Assembly: GCF_011516765.1 (NCBI RefSeq) | Contig: NZ_JAAABN010000004.1 | Span: 124,001 to 188,000 of the forward strand | Length of the DNA: 64,000 bases | Direction: 5' to 3' | DNA from: Acetobacter sicerae | GTDB taxonomy: Bacteria > Pseudomonadota > Alphaproteobacteria > Acetobacterales > Acetobacteraceae | Shown here: positions 9,031 to 18,417 of the stretch, piece after piece | Layout: the number at the start of each line of letters is the position of its first letter | Numbering within the stretch: position 1 is the stretch's first letter | Made by a program: the position numbers and the translations under genes | The notes under the pieces: generated by a model | Databases searched by the model: none | Told to the model about the DNA's origin: nothing | Seen by the model: the letters and a program-made list of their open reading frames with translations, nothing else

Positions 9031-10227
9031 CTACAGCACCAGTCGCGGCAAAATCGCCTCCAATCTCACGCGACCTGACGGCGTCGCCACCAGCCCTCCC
9101 CCGGAAAGGTGCCGCAGATAGCCTTCTTCGAGACAGAGTTGCAGCACGCTGTCATCGAGCGCATCGGCGAAGGCACAGCCTGTACGCGCCTCAAAAGCCG
9201 CACTGGAGACACCTTCCGCCAGCCGCAGACCCATCAGCAGCATTTCCCGTGAACGATCCAGCCTGCCCAGCGGCTCAGCGCTGGTTTCACCCGAACCGGT
9301 CTGCTCGACCTTTTCAGCCCATATCTCCGGCGCACGATGGCGACGCGTCGCCAGCAACTGCCCGTCCAGCGTCAGCCGTCCATGCGCCCCAGCTCCGATG
9401 CCGAGGTAATCTCCATAACGCCAGTATGTCAGATTATGGCGACTTTCCGCGCCCGGCGCCGCGTAATTGGAGACTTCATAGGCCGACAGGCCGTGCCGTG
9501 CCGCCACGTCTGTCGTGTCGTCATACAGCGCCGCCGCCAGATCCTCGTCAGGCAGAACCAGCTTTCCCTGACGGAACAGCCCTTCAAACTTTGTACCGTC
9601 CTCAATGGTCAGCTGATAAAGCGAAACATGATCCGCAACGAGATCCAGCGCCTGAGCAAGTTCGGCGCGCCAGTCCTCACGTGACTGCTCTGGTCGCGCA
9701 TAGATCAGATCGAACGTGACGCGGGGGAAAATCTTCCGCGCCATTTCCAGCGCCCGCACTGCCTGCCCTGCCGAATGCTCGCGACCAAGCATCTTCAGGG
9801 CGTCATCACGCAGGGACTGCACACCCAGCGAGACCCGGTTCACACCGGCGTCACGGAATCCCTGCAACCGGGCGGCTTCCACACTGGTCGGATTGGCTTC
9901 CAGAGTAATCTCGATGTCCGGGTCCGCATCAAACAGCGTCCGGGCGTCCTCGATGAGCGCCGCCACACCTTCCGGCGGCATGAGGGATGGCGTTCCGCCC
10001 CCGAAGAAGATCGATGTCAGGGAGCGACGGCCAAGACGAGCGGCTTCATGCGCCAGCTCTTTTCTCAAAGCTGCGATAAAGCGTTCGGACGGAACGCGCT
10101 CCCGCACATGACTGTTGAAGTCACAGTAGGGACATTTGGCCAGACAGAACGGCCAGTGGATATAAAGCGCAAGAGGCCCGCCATCCAATGACGAGCCTCC
10201 TTGTGCGAGAGAGGGTGAAGGTGCCAC
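9031..10227 (-). CDS. hemW: Radical SAM heme chaperone HemW
   Basis: 398 aa. The CX3CX2C cluster-binding motif CLAKCPYC lies at about residue 28, followed by FNSH, the HemW-type continuation that has replaced the third CPDH cysteine. FFGGGTPS, EANPTS and the SLGVQS motifs follow, as does the HemN C-terminal domain. HemW proteins bind heme and transfer it to respiratory enzymes rather than acting as coproporphyrinogen dehydrogenases. The open frame begins with a GTG at 10227, 5 nt after the kup stop, so kup and hemW form an operon. No CNxxC motif is seen, in line with HemW rather than HemN. Confidence 0.92.
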   Translation of the reverse strand: MAPSPSLAQGGSSLDGGPLALYIHWPFCLAKCPYCDFNSHVRERVPSERFIAALRKELAHEAARLGRRSLTSIFFGGGTPSLMPPEGVAALIEDARTLFDADPDIEITLEANPTSVEAARLQGFRDAGVNRVSLGVQSLRDDALKMLGREHSAGQAVRALEMARKIFPRVTFDLIYARPEQSREDWRAELAQALDLVADHVSLYQLTIEDGTKFEGLFRQGKLVLPDEDLAAALYDDTTDVAARHGLSAYEVSNYAAPGAESRHNLTYWRYGDYLGIGAGAHGRLTLDGQLLATRRHRAPEIWAEKVEQTGSGETSAEPLGRLDRSREMLLMGLRLAEGVSSAAFEARTGCAFADALDDSVLQLCLEEGYLRHLSGGGLVATPSGRVRLEAILPRLVL

Positions 10228-10232
10228 GGCTC

Positions 10233-12224
10233 TCAGATGGCGACCTTCACGCCAAGTTCGACAACACGATCCATCGGAATCCGGAAGAATTCTGTAGCCG
10301 GCGTTGCGTTACGCGCCATGAACATGAACACCGCCATCCGCCAGCGCGCCATCTTCGGCACAGAAGAACGGGCAATCAGCTCACGCGAGATGAAGTAGGA
10401 AGCGAGCGTCGGATCGAAATCGATGCCGTTGGTTTTAAGCTCCTCCAGCGCGCGGGGAATGTTCGGGGTTTCCATGAAACCGTAGCGCAGGATCACCCGG
10501 TAGATGTCGTGAGCCAGTTCTTCCACCATCACACGGTGCCCGCGATCCGCTTCCGGCTGGTCAAGGTTCTGGATGGTTACGAACAGCACGTGATCGTGCA
10601 GAACCTTGTTATGCTTGAGGTTGTGCAGAAGACAGGGCGGCACAAAATCCGGCGTGGCCGTCAGAAACACAGCCATACCCGGCACGCGTATAGTGCGGGA
10701 CTGCGGCAGACGGGCGATGAACGACCCCATCGGCAGACTATCCTGCCCCTGTCGCGCGATGATGAGGCTGCGGCCCCGCTTCCAGGTCGTCATCATCAGG
10801 GTGAGTACACAGCCCAGCATCAGCGGCACCCAGCCACCATCCGGTATCTTCAGCGCATTGGCTGAAAAGAATGTGACGTCAATGAACAGGAACGGGATGA
10901 AGGTGGCGTAGACCGCCTGCGCGGACCAGTGGAAATGCTTGCGGAACACGATGAAGCACAGGACCGTCGTGCAGATGAACGTCCCGGTGACGGCAATACC
11001 GTATGCCGCGGCCAGCGCGTCGGAACTGCGGAACGCCACCACCAGCAGGATCGCCCCCACCATCAGGAAGCGGTTGAAGTCTGGAAGGTAGATCTGCCCT
11101 TCCTCTTCGGCGTTCGTATGCACGATGCGCATGCGCGGCAGATAGCCAAGCTGAATGAGCTGTCTGCACACCTGGAAACCGCCTGAAATTCCGGCCTGAC
11201 TGGCGATGACCGTGGCGAAGGTCGAGAGGATCACCAGCGGGACCTGCATGGAGTGCGGGGCCAGCATGAAGAACGGATTGGCCAGCGCGCTGGGGTCCGC
11301 CATCACGAGCGCGCCCTGCCCGAAGTAGTTCAGCACCAGCATCGGCAGGACAAAGAACAGCCAAGCATAACGGATCGGCTGACGCCCGAAGTGCCCCATG
11401 TCGGCGTACAGCGCCTCGGCTCCCGTCACACAGAGCACGACGGAACCGAGCGCCATGAAGGACAGGGCGCCATGATGGATGATGAACTGAAGCGCATAGA
11501 GCGGCGAGATGGCGAACAGCACGCCCGGATGATGCAGGATCTCAAACAGCCCCATCATGCCGAGAGACCCGAACCACAGCAGCATGACGGGTCCGAAGAT
11601 CGCTCCCACCTTGCCTGTGCCAATCCACTGGACGCTGAACAGGCCGATGATCACCGCGATGGCCATGGGGATGATGAAGTCCTGCGCCGCAGGAAAGCTC
11701 ACCTCCACACCTTCAATCGCGGAAAGGACCGAAATGGCGGGCGTGATGATGCCGTCGCCAAAGAACAGACAGGCCCCGACAATGCCGATCAGGCCGAGGA
11801 TGGTCCGCATCCGGGTGTCGGCCGTGACACGCTGGGCAAGGGAGGTCAGCGCGAGAATGCCGCCTTCCCCGTTATGGTCGGCCCGCATCACGAGAAGAAC
11901 GTATTTGACGGTCACAACGATGATGAGGGTCCAGAAGATCAGGCTTTCGATGCCCAGAACTTCCGCATCCTGCACCGGATGGTGACCGGAGACGACTTCA
12001 ATGGTGGAGCGGAGCGCGTAGAGCGGGCTGGTGCCGATATCGCCGTACACCACCCCGAGCACGCCGAGGAGCGCCGCGAAACCAACGGGCGGCGCCTCAT
12101 GCTGAGGCTGATCCGCACCGAATTCCGTCACTTTCGGACCCTGATGGGCAGCAGTCCCCGCACCCTTGTCCGCAGCCGCAGGCGGCGCACCGTTGCTGTC
12201 AGACGATGTCTCGTGTCCGGTCAT
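10233..12224 (-). CDS. kup: Low-affinity potassium uptake transporter Kup
   Basis: 663 aa, 12 predicted membrane spans followed by a cytoplasmic C-terminal domain. The hallmark VVYGDIGTSPLYALR occurs after an acidic hydrophilic N-terminal extension of about 45 residues, and GDGIITPAISVLSA follows. Kup proteins are K+/H+ symporters that bring in potassium at low pH, which fits an acid-producing bacterium. It lies between yggS (87 nt upstream) and hemW (5 nt downstream), all on the minus strand. Confidence 0.95.
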   Translation of the reverse strand: MTGHETSSDSNGAPPAAADKGAGTAAHQGPKVTEFGADQPQHEAPPVGFAALLGVLGVVYGDIGTSPLYALRSTIEVVSGHHPVQDAEVLGIESLIFWTLIIVVTVKYVLLVMRADHNGEGGILALTSLAQRVTADTRMRTILGLIGIVGACLFFGDGIITPAISVLSAIEGVEVSFPAAQDFIIPMAIAVIIGLFSVQWIGTGKVGAIFGPVMLLWFGSLGMMGLFEILHHPGVLFAISPLYALQFIIHHGALSFMALGSVVLCVTGAEALYADMGHFGRQPIRYAWLFFVLPMLVLNYFGQGALVMADPSALANPFFMLAPHSMQVPLVILSTFATVIASQAGISGGFQVCRQLIQLGYLPRMRIVHTNAEEEGQIYLPDFNRFLMVGAILLVVAFRSSDALAAAYGIAVTGTFICTTVLCFIVFRKHFHWSAQAVYATFIPFLFIDVTFFSANALKIPDGGWVPLMLGCVLTLMMTTWKRGRSLIIARQGQDSLPMGSFIARLPQSRTIRVPGMAVFLTATPDFVPPCLLHNLKHNKVLHDHVLFVTIQNLDQPEADRGHRVMVEELAHDIYRVILRYGFMETPNIPRALEELKTNGIDFDPTLASYFISRELIARSSVPKMARWRMAVFMFMARNATPATEFFRIPMDRVVELGVKVAI

Positions 12225-12311
12225 TCTTCGCGTTGCACTCCCTCACGCGGGCTTTCGCACTGAGAAATCCGCGTCCTCGAAAAATCGTTGCCGCAGACTT
12301 ACCGGCTCAGG

Positions 12312-13037
12312 TCAGTCTCCGGCAACCCCTGCGGGTCTCGCTCCGAAAATGGCTGTCCCTACACGCACGAGCGTCGCGCCTTCAGCAATCGCCAGCGGAT
12401 AGTCCGCCGACATCCCCATCGAACGCACGGGCAGACCGTGCTGATCCGCCAGCGAGCGCAGAAAACGAAAATGCGGAACAGGATCCTCGCCCGCAGGCGG
12501 AATACACATCAGTCCGCGCAGCTGTTCTCCAAACCGCATGCGGCTCTGGCGGATAAATTCATCGGCTTTTTCACGGGGAACACCGAATTTCTGCGGCTCA
12601 TCACCCGTATTCACCTCAACCAGCAGGTCCGGCATGCGTCCTTCCTGATCCGCCGCTTTCGCCAGCGCATCAGAAAGAGTGGGCCGGTCCAGACTTTCGA
12701 TCATGTCCGCAATGCGCACGGCTTCCCGCGCCTTGTTGGTCTGCAGGCCACCGATGAGATGCAGGCGAAGATGCGGATACTGCTCACGAAGCCGGGGGAA
12801 TTTCTCGGCGGCTTCCTGCACCCGGTTTTCTCCGAACACCCTCTGTCCTGCACGAAGAGCCGCTTCAACCGCTGCGGCCGGATGAAACTTGGACACAGCG
12901 ACCAGCGTGACAGCATCAGACGGCCGTCCGGCAGTCTGCACGGCTTTTTCAATCTGTCCGCGGACCTCATCCAGAGCCTCGCCAATATCTGTAGCAGCCA
13001 TTTCCATGGAAGATCCGTCAGAGTGTGGGAGTGTCAT
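12312..13037 (-). CDS. YggS family PLP homeostasis protein
   Basis: 241 aa. Alanine-racemase-like TIM barrel only, with the PLP-binding lysine in LVAVSKFHP and the family motifs FGENRVQEA, HLIGGLQTNK and SMGMSADY. These proteins (PLPHP, YggS, PROSC) bind pyridoxal phosphate, have no known catalytic activity and buffer cellular B6 vitamers. The open frame begins with a GTG at 13046, but the ATG at 13037 has an AAGG sequence eight bases upstream and was preferred. First gene of the yggS-kup-hemW group. Confidence 0.92.
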   Translation of the reverse strand: MTLPHSDGSSMEMAATDIGEALDEVRGQIEKAVQTAGRPSDAVTLVAVSKFHPAAAVEAALRAGQRVFGENRVQEAAEKFPRLREQYPHLRLHLIGGLQTNKAREAVRIADMIESLDRPTLSDALAKAADQEGRMPDLLVEVNTGDEPQKFGVPREKADEFIRQSRMRFGEQLRGLMCIPPAGEDPVPHFRFLRSLADQHGLPVRSMGMSADYPLAIAEGATLVRVGTAIFGARPAGVAGD

Positions 13038-13241
13038 GCCCTGCACCTTGCTCTTTTGTCATGTCCGGTCAAGAGTCCGCCCCGTTATTGCTACGTGCCC
13101 GTCTCAGGTCGCGGCTGTCCTTTCCTCCATGTGATGACGCCCGCTGGAGAGCTTCCGGTCATAAAGCAGTAACACGAGCGGGAGATATCGCATCCTGTTC
13201 TTCTGACCGATGATCCTTATTAAAAGTGAGGCGTATTTCTC

Positions 13242-14108
13242 ATGCTGGGCTCCAATCAGGAAAAACGGGTGATTGTGATTCTCGGCGCACGGAGCGGCAC
13301 CTCAGCTCTCAGCGGCACGCTGTCACTGCTTGGGGCCGGTCTGCCGCAGAACCTGATGCAGGCGAACTGGGCCAACCCGAAAGGATATTTCGAACCTCAG
13401 GACATAGCAGAACTGCATGACGAAATTCTCGCCTCCACGGGAAGCACCTGGTCCGACTGGCGTGAATTTCCCCGGGACTGGTTCCACTCCGAAGCCGCAG
13501 CCCATTACACGGCAAGACTGACGGAGATGTTTCTCAACGACTATAAGACCGCATCAGGTCTCTGCATTCTGAAAGAACCCCGGATCTGCCGCCTCCTCCC
13601 TCTGTGGGCGGAAGTCTTTCAGGCTGCGGGCGTCGTGCCGCTGTTCTGCTTCATCGACCGCGCGCCACGTGAGGTTGCCGCTTCACTGACAGCGCGGGAT
13701 GGCTCATCCATGGAGCAGGGGCTGCTCTATTACATCCGCAATCACATCGAATCAGAGCGGGACACACGCAGCGCCCGACGGGCTTTCGTTCAATATGACG
13801 CTCTTCTCAACAATTGGCGGGACGTTGTTGGCGGAATCAACCGGGCGCTCCGCACATCCTTCCCGCTCGCAGGGGCTGAAGCGGCGGAAGTGGATCAGTT
13901 TCTTGAACGGAATTTGAAAAACCAGAGTGCTGACAAGATGGAACCGGATGGCTGGATCGAGGTTCTGGCCAACTCAATCCACAAGGCGTTTTCAATGCTG
14001 ACGATCGATCCTTATGATCCCGTTGGCCTTGCCGCCATGGAGCATGCGCGGGCCGTCTTCGATATGCGCAGTCAGGAAATCAGGACCGTTCAGGATACAG
14101 ACGCCTGA
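13242..14108 (+). CDS. Sulfotransferase family protein
   Basis: 288 aa. P-loop-like PAPS-binding motif at the N-terminus (VIVILGARSGTSALSGTLS, residues about 10-28), then a 3'-phosphate-binding candidate region LFCFIDRAPREVAASL, matching the bacterial sulfotransferase fold. The protein lacks a signal or membrane segment and is probably cytoplasmic. The acceptor may be a cell-surface glycan, since the adjacent convergent gene is a (broken) glycosyltransferase. It stands alone on the plus strand. Confidence 0.75.
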   Translation: MLGSNQEKRVIVILGARSGTSALSGTLSLLGAGLPQNLMQANWANPKGYFEPQDIAELHDEILASTGSTWSDWREFPRDWFHSEAAAHYTARLTEMFLNDYKTASGLCILKEPRICRLLPLWAEVFQAAGVVPLFCFIDRAPREVAASLTARDGSSMEQGLLYYIRNHIESERDTRSARRAFVQYDALLNNWRDVVGGINRALRTSFPLAGAEAAEVDQFLERNLKNQSADKMEPDGWIEVLANSIHKAFSMLTIDPYDPVGLAAMEHARAVFDMRSQEIRTVQDTDA

Positions 14109-14128
14109 ACAGAATCTGTGCTGGCATT

Positions 14129-15130
14129 TCAGTCCAGACGCCGCTCTTCTCCCATGCCAAAGGCGAAATAATGGTAAAAGGCTTTCATGCCTGACGCGGC
14201 GACATCCGGATAAAGCTCCAGATATTTTCCGGCTTCGAACGCCCGGGTCTGCGTGATCCGGCCCTCTTCCACCATCACCAGCTCTGCAAGATCGGTAGGG
14301 GTTGCCGGTTCCGCCGGCTGCATCGTTCCAAAAAACTCCGAACGCACCCCGATCGCCCGGAAATGGTTCAGCGCACCGGGAAAGCGCAGATAGACCCCAT
14401 CCGCAAAGCGTCCGAGATATTCCTCCTCCGTCATGAAGAAATATTCGATCAGATGCATGCCGGCCCCCGAAAAGCTCCTCAGGGCTTCAGAATCCGTCAC
14501 GTCCACCCGGTCACGCAGCTTGCGGGAGGCATGCTCCACCAGCATGTCGAATGGCTTGTGGTGCATATGCAGATAGGCCAGCCGGGTCTCGACAAAGCCT
14601 TCCTCCACACGCGACGTAATCGCATGGTAACCAAGATCGACTGCGCCGACCGTGCCGCTCGCGACGAATTTCTTGGGAAAATCCATCGGCATGAAACAGC
14701 CGGGGACGCCGGGCACGTTGCCCGGACTGAACCGGATCTGCATCGCCCGTTTCTCACCAATCAGTTCGTCCAGACAGGCGTGAATCGCTTCCAGGGAACA
14801 ACTGAAACCGTCTTCCGTGTAGACGGAGAGAAATTCATCGCAATCAACCGGGATCGCAAAATCGTAGTCTTCCGTGGCGTCCCAGAACTGAATGATGCGT
14901 CGGGCATATTCCCCCTTGGCCTCGAAATCCTTGGCCTTGCCCAGCCCCCGGAAGACCCGGACACCCGCCTTTTCATAGGTGTCGAGTGTGGCGAGCACCG
15001 AAGGTTCGACAGAACCATTATCCAGAACAACAAGATTTTAGAAACCGAACAGGTATCCGTAATGCCTGAACCACGCTTCCAGCAGCAGGGTTTCATCCCG
15101 CTGCATCATCACACATTTCACACGCGCCAT
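14129..15130 (-). pseudogene. Family 2 glycosyltransferase (Glyco_tranf_2_4 type), interrupted by a nonsense codon
   Basis: The full frame runs from the ATG at 15130 (MARVKCVMMQRDETLLLEAW, the typical N-terminus of this group) through 333 codons to the stop at 14129. Codon 31 is TAA (15038-15040), between YLFGF and NLVVLDNGS; relatives would carry a sense codon, probably Glu, here. Downstream the sequence is intact, with VDCDEFL as the DxD-type metal site and a C-terminal YHYFAFGMGEERRLD. Translation restarting downstream could give at most 289 aa, lacking the nucleotide-binding N-terminus. It is a recent single-base inactivation, a sequencing error, or a suppressed codon. The last bases are convergent with the sulfotransferase gene. 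Confidence 0.85.
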
Positions 15131-15320
15131 TCGCGCAGCACCCCGTCCGGCCATGATTATGAAGGCAGCCTACAGTCGGGGTGGTTAAAACTCTATTCCT
15201 GCCGACACCGACAGTTTTGGCGGAGTGTTCACTCTATGGTAAACGCCGCATCGACCTTACACAAAAGCCGCCTCCCCGCGGCCTGAGCCCGGCATCCGGC
15301 CGGGCGACCCGGAGCATCAC

Positions 15321-16055
15321 ATGAACCTCGACCGGACTACGGACTTCGCAGCGAACGCCCCCGTCAACAGAGACGAGACGACGCACGCGACCCATCATCC
15401 GGACGACAGGCTGGTGCTGGCGCTCCCCAAGGGCCGCATTCTTAAAAGCGCCGGACCTCTCCTGAAAAAGGCGGGCATTATCCCGTCCTCCGACTGCCTT
15501 GACGAAAGCAGCCGCCGCCTGCGCTTCTCCACAAACAACCCGAACCTCGACGTCGTGCGTGTGCGCTCCTTCGACGTGGCCACCTTCGTGGCGCAGGGCG
15601 GCGCACATCTCGGCATCTGCGGCGCCGATGTCATCATGGAGTTCGATTACCCCGAGCTTTATGCGCCGCTGGATCTCGGTATCGGCGGCTGCCGCGTCTC
15701 CGTCGCGCAGCCTGTTTCCGATTCCCTTGAGGAAGATGAAACGCGCCTGTCGGAAATCCGCGTCGCCACCAAATATCCTTCCATCACCCGGCGTCATTTC
15801 GCGGCGCGCGGCATCAACGCCGACATCGTGCATCTGCATGGCGCCATGGAACTGGCCCCGATGCTCGGTCTGTCCCGCGTGATCGTCGATCTGGTCGATA
15901 CGGGCTCCACCCTCCGCGCCAACGGCCTGCGCGAAGTGGAGACCATCGCCCACATCACGAGCCGTCTGGTCGTCAACCGCACGGTGATGAAGACACGTCC
16001 GCAGGAAATCGCCCGTCTGATCGCCAGCTTCCGCGATGCTTTGGCCGCGCCCTGA
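15321..16055 (+). CDS. hisG: ATP phosphoribosyltransferase, short form
   Basis: 244 aa, first enzyme of histidine biosynthesis, joining ATP and PRPP. Motifs: LALPKGRI, DVVRVRSFDVATFV, GICGADVIMEF and the PRPP loop DLVDTGSTLRANGL. The length and lack of a C-terminal ACT-like domain mark the short HisGS form, which needs the regulatory subunit HisZ; hisZ is not in this window. About 30 N-terminal residues precede the conserved core. GGAG is six bases upstream of the ATG. hisD follows after 66 nt, so the two are co-transcribed. Confidence 0.95.
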   Translation: MNLDRTTDFAANAPVNRDETTHATHHPDDRLVLALPKGRILKSAGPLLKKAGIIPSSDCLDESSRRLRFSTNNPNLDVVRVRSFDVATFVAQGGAHLGICGADVIMEFDYPELYAPLDLGIGGCRVSVAQPVSDSLEEDETRLSEIRVATKYPSITRRHFAARGINADIVHLHGAMELAPMLGLSRVIVDLVDTGSTLRANGLREVETIAHITSRLVVNRTVMKTRPQEIARLIASFRDALAAP

Positions 16056-16121
16056 CCCCTCATCGCGAGTAAACGCATTTTATCCGGCCCGATTTCAACG
16101 GGCAGAAAGACAGAGAGCATC

Positions 16122-17414
16122 ATGAAACGTCTTGATACACGCTCCGCCGACTTTGAAGCCGGTTTTGTCGCGCTGCTGGCCGACCGTGAGACGGAAAGCG
16201 GCCGTGTCGACAAACCTGTCGCCGCCATTCTGGAAGATGTCCGCACCCGTGGCGACGCCGCTGTCTGCGAACTGACGTCAAAATTCGACAGACTCGCCCT
16301 TACGCCGGAACGGCTGCGCATCACCGCAGAAGAAATTGACGCCGAAACCGCGAAAGTCCCGCAGGACCAGATCGAGGCCCTGAACGTGGCGGCGTCCCGC
16401 ATTGAAGCCTTCCACCGCGCCCAGTTGCCGAAGGACATGGAGTTCACCGACGCCGATGGCGTGACTCTCGGCCAGCGCTGGAACGCGCTCGACGCCGTGG
16501 GGCTCTATGTTCCCGGCGGCAAGGCGGCCTACCCCTCTTCCGTGCTGATGAACGCCATTCCGGCCCATGTGGCTGGCGTGGAGCGTCTGGCCATGTGCGT
16601 GCCGACGCCGGATGGCGTGCTGAATCCGCTGGTTCTCGCCGCCGCGAAACGCGCCGGTGTGACCGAGATTTACCGCATCGGCGGCGCACAGGCCGTCGGT
16701 GCGATGGCGTTCGGCACGGAAACGATCCTTCCCGTGGACCGCATCGTCGGCCCCGGCAACGCCTATGTTGCGGAAGCCAAGCGGCAGGTGTTCGGACGCG
16801 TCGGCATCGACAGTATCGCCGGCCCTTCCGAAGTCGTCGTGGTGGCGGACAATCAGAACAATCCGCGCCTTGTCGCACTGGACCTGATGGCGCAGGCCGA
16901 GCATGACGAACTGGCGCAGTCGATTCTCATCACAAATGACGCCGCTTTCGGTGACGCTGTTGCCGCCGCCGTCGAAACCGAGCTGAAAACGTTGACCCGT
17001 TCGGCCATCGCATCCGCGAGCTGGCGTGATTTCGGCGCGATCATCACGGTCGCCGACTGGGATGAGGCGGCGAAGCTGGTGGACCGGATTGCACCCGAGC
17101 ATCTTGAACTGATGCTGGATGATCCCAAATCAGTGTTCGCAAAGGTGCGGCATGCCGGTGCAGCGTTCCTCGGACGCTTCTGTCCCGAGGCTGTCGGTGA
17201 TTATGTCGGTGGGCCTAACCACGTTCTGCCGACATCCCGCACGGCGCGGTTCGCCTCCGGCCTGTCGGTCTATGATTTCCTCAAGCGGACGACCTATATT
17301 GCCGCCGACAGGGAAGCACTGGAAAAGATCGGTCCCGCAGGCGTCACATTGGCCAATGCAGAAGGTCTCGAAGCCCACGCGCTGAGTATTTCGGCCCGTC
17401 TCGGCAATTCGTGA
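16122..17414 (+). CDS. hisD: Histidinol dehydrogenase
   Basis: 430 aa, NAD-dependent, zinc-containing, last two steps of histidine synthesis. Motifs visible: GLYVPGGKAAYPSSVLMN, VDRIVGPGNAYVAEAKR, GPSEVVVVAD, and the metal/catalytic segment QAEHDELAQS; the acid/base His pair lies in the segment APEHLEL and GPNHVLPT. Full length for the family. It follows hisG on the same strand, and the other his genes must lie elsewhere. Confidence 0.97.
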   Translation: MKRLDTRSADFEAGFVALLADRETESGRVDKPVAAILEDVRTRGDAAVCELTSKFDRLALTPERLRITAEEIDAETAKVPQDQIEALNVAASRIEAFHRAQLPKDMEFTDADGVTLGQRWNALDAVGLYVPGGKAAYPSSVLMNAIPAHVAGVERLAMCVPTPDGVLNPLVLAAAKRAGVTEIYRIGGAQAVGAMAFGTETILPVDRIVGPGNAYVAEAKRQVFGRVGIDSIAGPSEVVVVADNQNNPRLVALDLMAQAEHDELAQSILITNDAAFGDAVAAAVETELKTLTRSAIASASWRDFGAIITVADWDEAAKLVDRIAPEHLELMLDDPKSVFAKVRHAGAAFLGRFCPEAVGDYVGGPNHVLPTSRTARFASGLSVYDFLKRTTYIAADREALEKIGPAGVTLANAEGLEAHALSISARLGNS

Positions 17415-17544
17415 CTCGGCAAAAATCAGCCAGAACTTGACCCGGAGGCTCAGGCGCGGTCATAAGACCGCCCTTGATCCGTTCCTTTAAGCGGACGGGG
17501 TCACTACAGGAAAGTCGATAACCATATGATGAGTGGAAGCCACG

Positions 17545-17763
17545 ATGTCTAAAGAGGACATGATCGAGTTCAGCGGAACCGTAACGGAGCTGCTGCCTAA
17601 CGCCATGTTCCGCGTCAAGCTCGACAACGAGCACATGATTCTGGCCCATACGAGCGGAAAGATGCGCAAGAACCGCATCCGCGTGCTGGCTGGCGACCGT
17701 GTGAGCGTAGAGATGACGCCGTATGACCTGAGCAAAGGTCGCATCACATTCCGCTTCAAGTAA
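17545..17763 (+). CDS. infA: Translation initiation factor IF-1
   Basis: 72 aa, the canonical IF-1 length, with [13 protein letters not shown] at the start and the OB-fold sequence [24 protein letters not shown], and [11 protein letters not shown]. The frame is open to a GTG at 17533, but the ATG at 17545 has GGAAG five bases upstream and gives the standard N-terminus. First gene of the infA-maf-RNase G-yacG cluster. Confidence 0.97.
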   Translation: MSKEDMIEFSGTVTELLPNAMFRVKLDNEHMILAHTSGKMRKNRIRVLAGDRVSVEMTPYDLSKGRITFRFK

Positions 17764-17769
17764 GACCGG

Positions 17770-18417
17770 GTGCCGGGATTGCCTGATAACCCGGCTGGCG
17801 GACCGGGTGACGCCGCGCAGCAGCGGCCCCACCTGATCCTTGCCTCGGCTTCGCCACGCCGTCTGACTCTTCTCGGGCAGATCGGTCTGAAGCCGGATCG
17901 CATCGATGCTCCCGACATTGATGAAACACCCCGAAAAGATGAATTGCCGCGTGTCTATGCCCAGCGGCTGGCTCAGGAAAAGGCAGCGACCGTCGCCGCC
18001 CGCACGCCTGACCCGGCGCTGATTCTGGCGGCTGACACGGTCGTCGCACTTGGGCGTCGCATTCTGCCGAAAGCGGAAGACCGCAAGACCGCCGAGGCCT
18101 GCCTGCGTCTGCTTTCCGGGCGTCGCCACATCGTTCTCACAGCCGTCGCCATTCAGCCAAGCGCCGCATGGCGAGACGGCCGAGCCGGTCTGCGTGTGGT
18201 GGAAACGGGCGTGGTGTTTTCCCGTCTGACCGAAGCGCAGATTCAGGGACTGCTGGATGGCGGCGACTGGGAAGGCAAGGCCGGGGGCTACGCGCTTCAG
18301 GGTCAGGCCGCGGCCTGTATCCGCTTTGTCTCGGGCAGCCCGTCCGCCGTCATCGGCCTGCCGCTTTTTGAAACCGCCCAGCTTCTTCGAGGCCAGAAAG
18401 GCCAGTGGCTGCCGTGA
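17770..18417 (+). CDS. maf: Maf family nucleoside triphosphate pyrophosphatase
   Basis: 215 aa starting at a GTG six bases after the infA stop. Motifs: ILASASPRRLTLL, the metal-binding ILAADTVVALG, and GGYALQGQAA. Maf proteins hydrolyse dTTP/UTP or modified nucleotides and help limit misincorporation. The first 20 residues are poorly conserved, so a slightly later start is possible. The stop codon overlaps the next gene (GTGA). Confidence 0.93.
   Translation: MPGLPDNPAGGPGDAAQQRPHLILASASPRRLTLLGQIGLKPDRIDAPDIDETPRKDELPRVYAQRLAQEKAATVAARTPDPALILAADTVVALGRRILPKAEDRKTAEACLRLLSGRRHIVLTAVAIQPSAAWRDGRAGLRVVETGVVFSRLTEAQIQGLLDGGDWEGKAGGYALQGQAAACIRFVSGSPSAVIGLPLFETAQLLRGQKGQWLP

Noticed and set aside
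11253-12263. 336-codon open frame on the plus strand
   Set aside because: Antisense shadow of kup with a His/Arg/Asp/Gln-rich low-complexity product.
14363-15286. 307-codon open frame on the plus strand
   Set aside because: Antisense to the broken glycosyltransferase, whose own frame shows clear family similarity.
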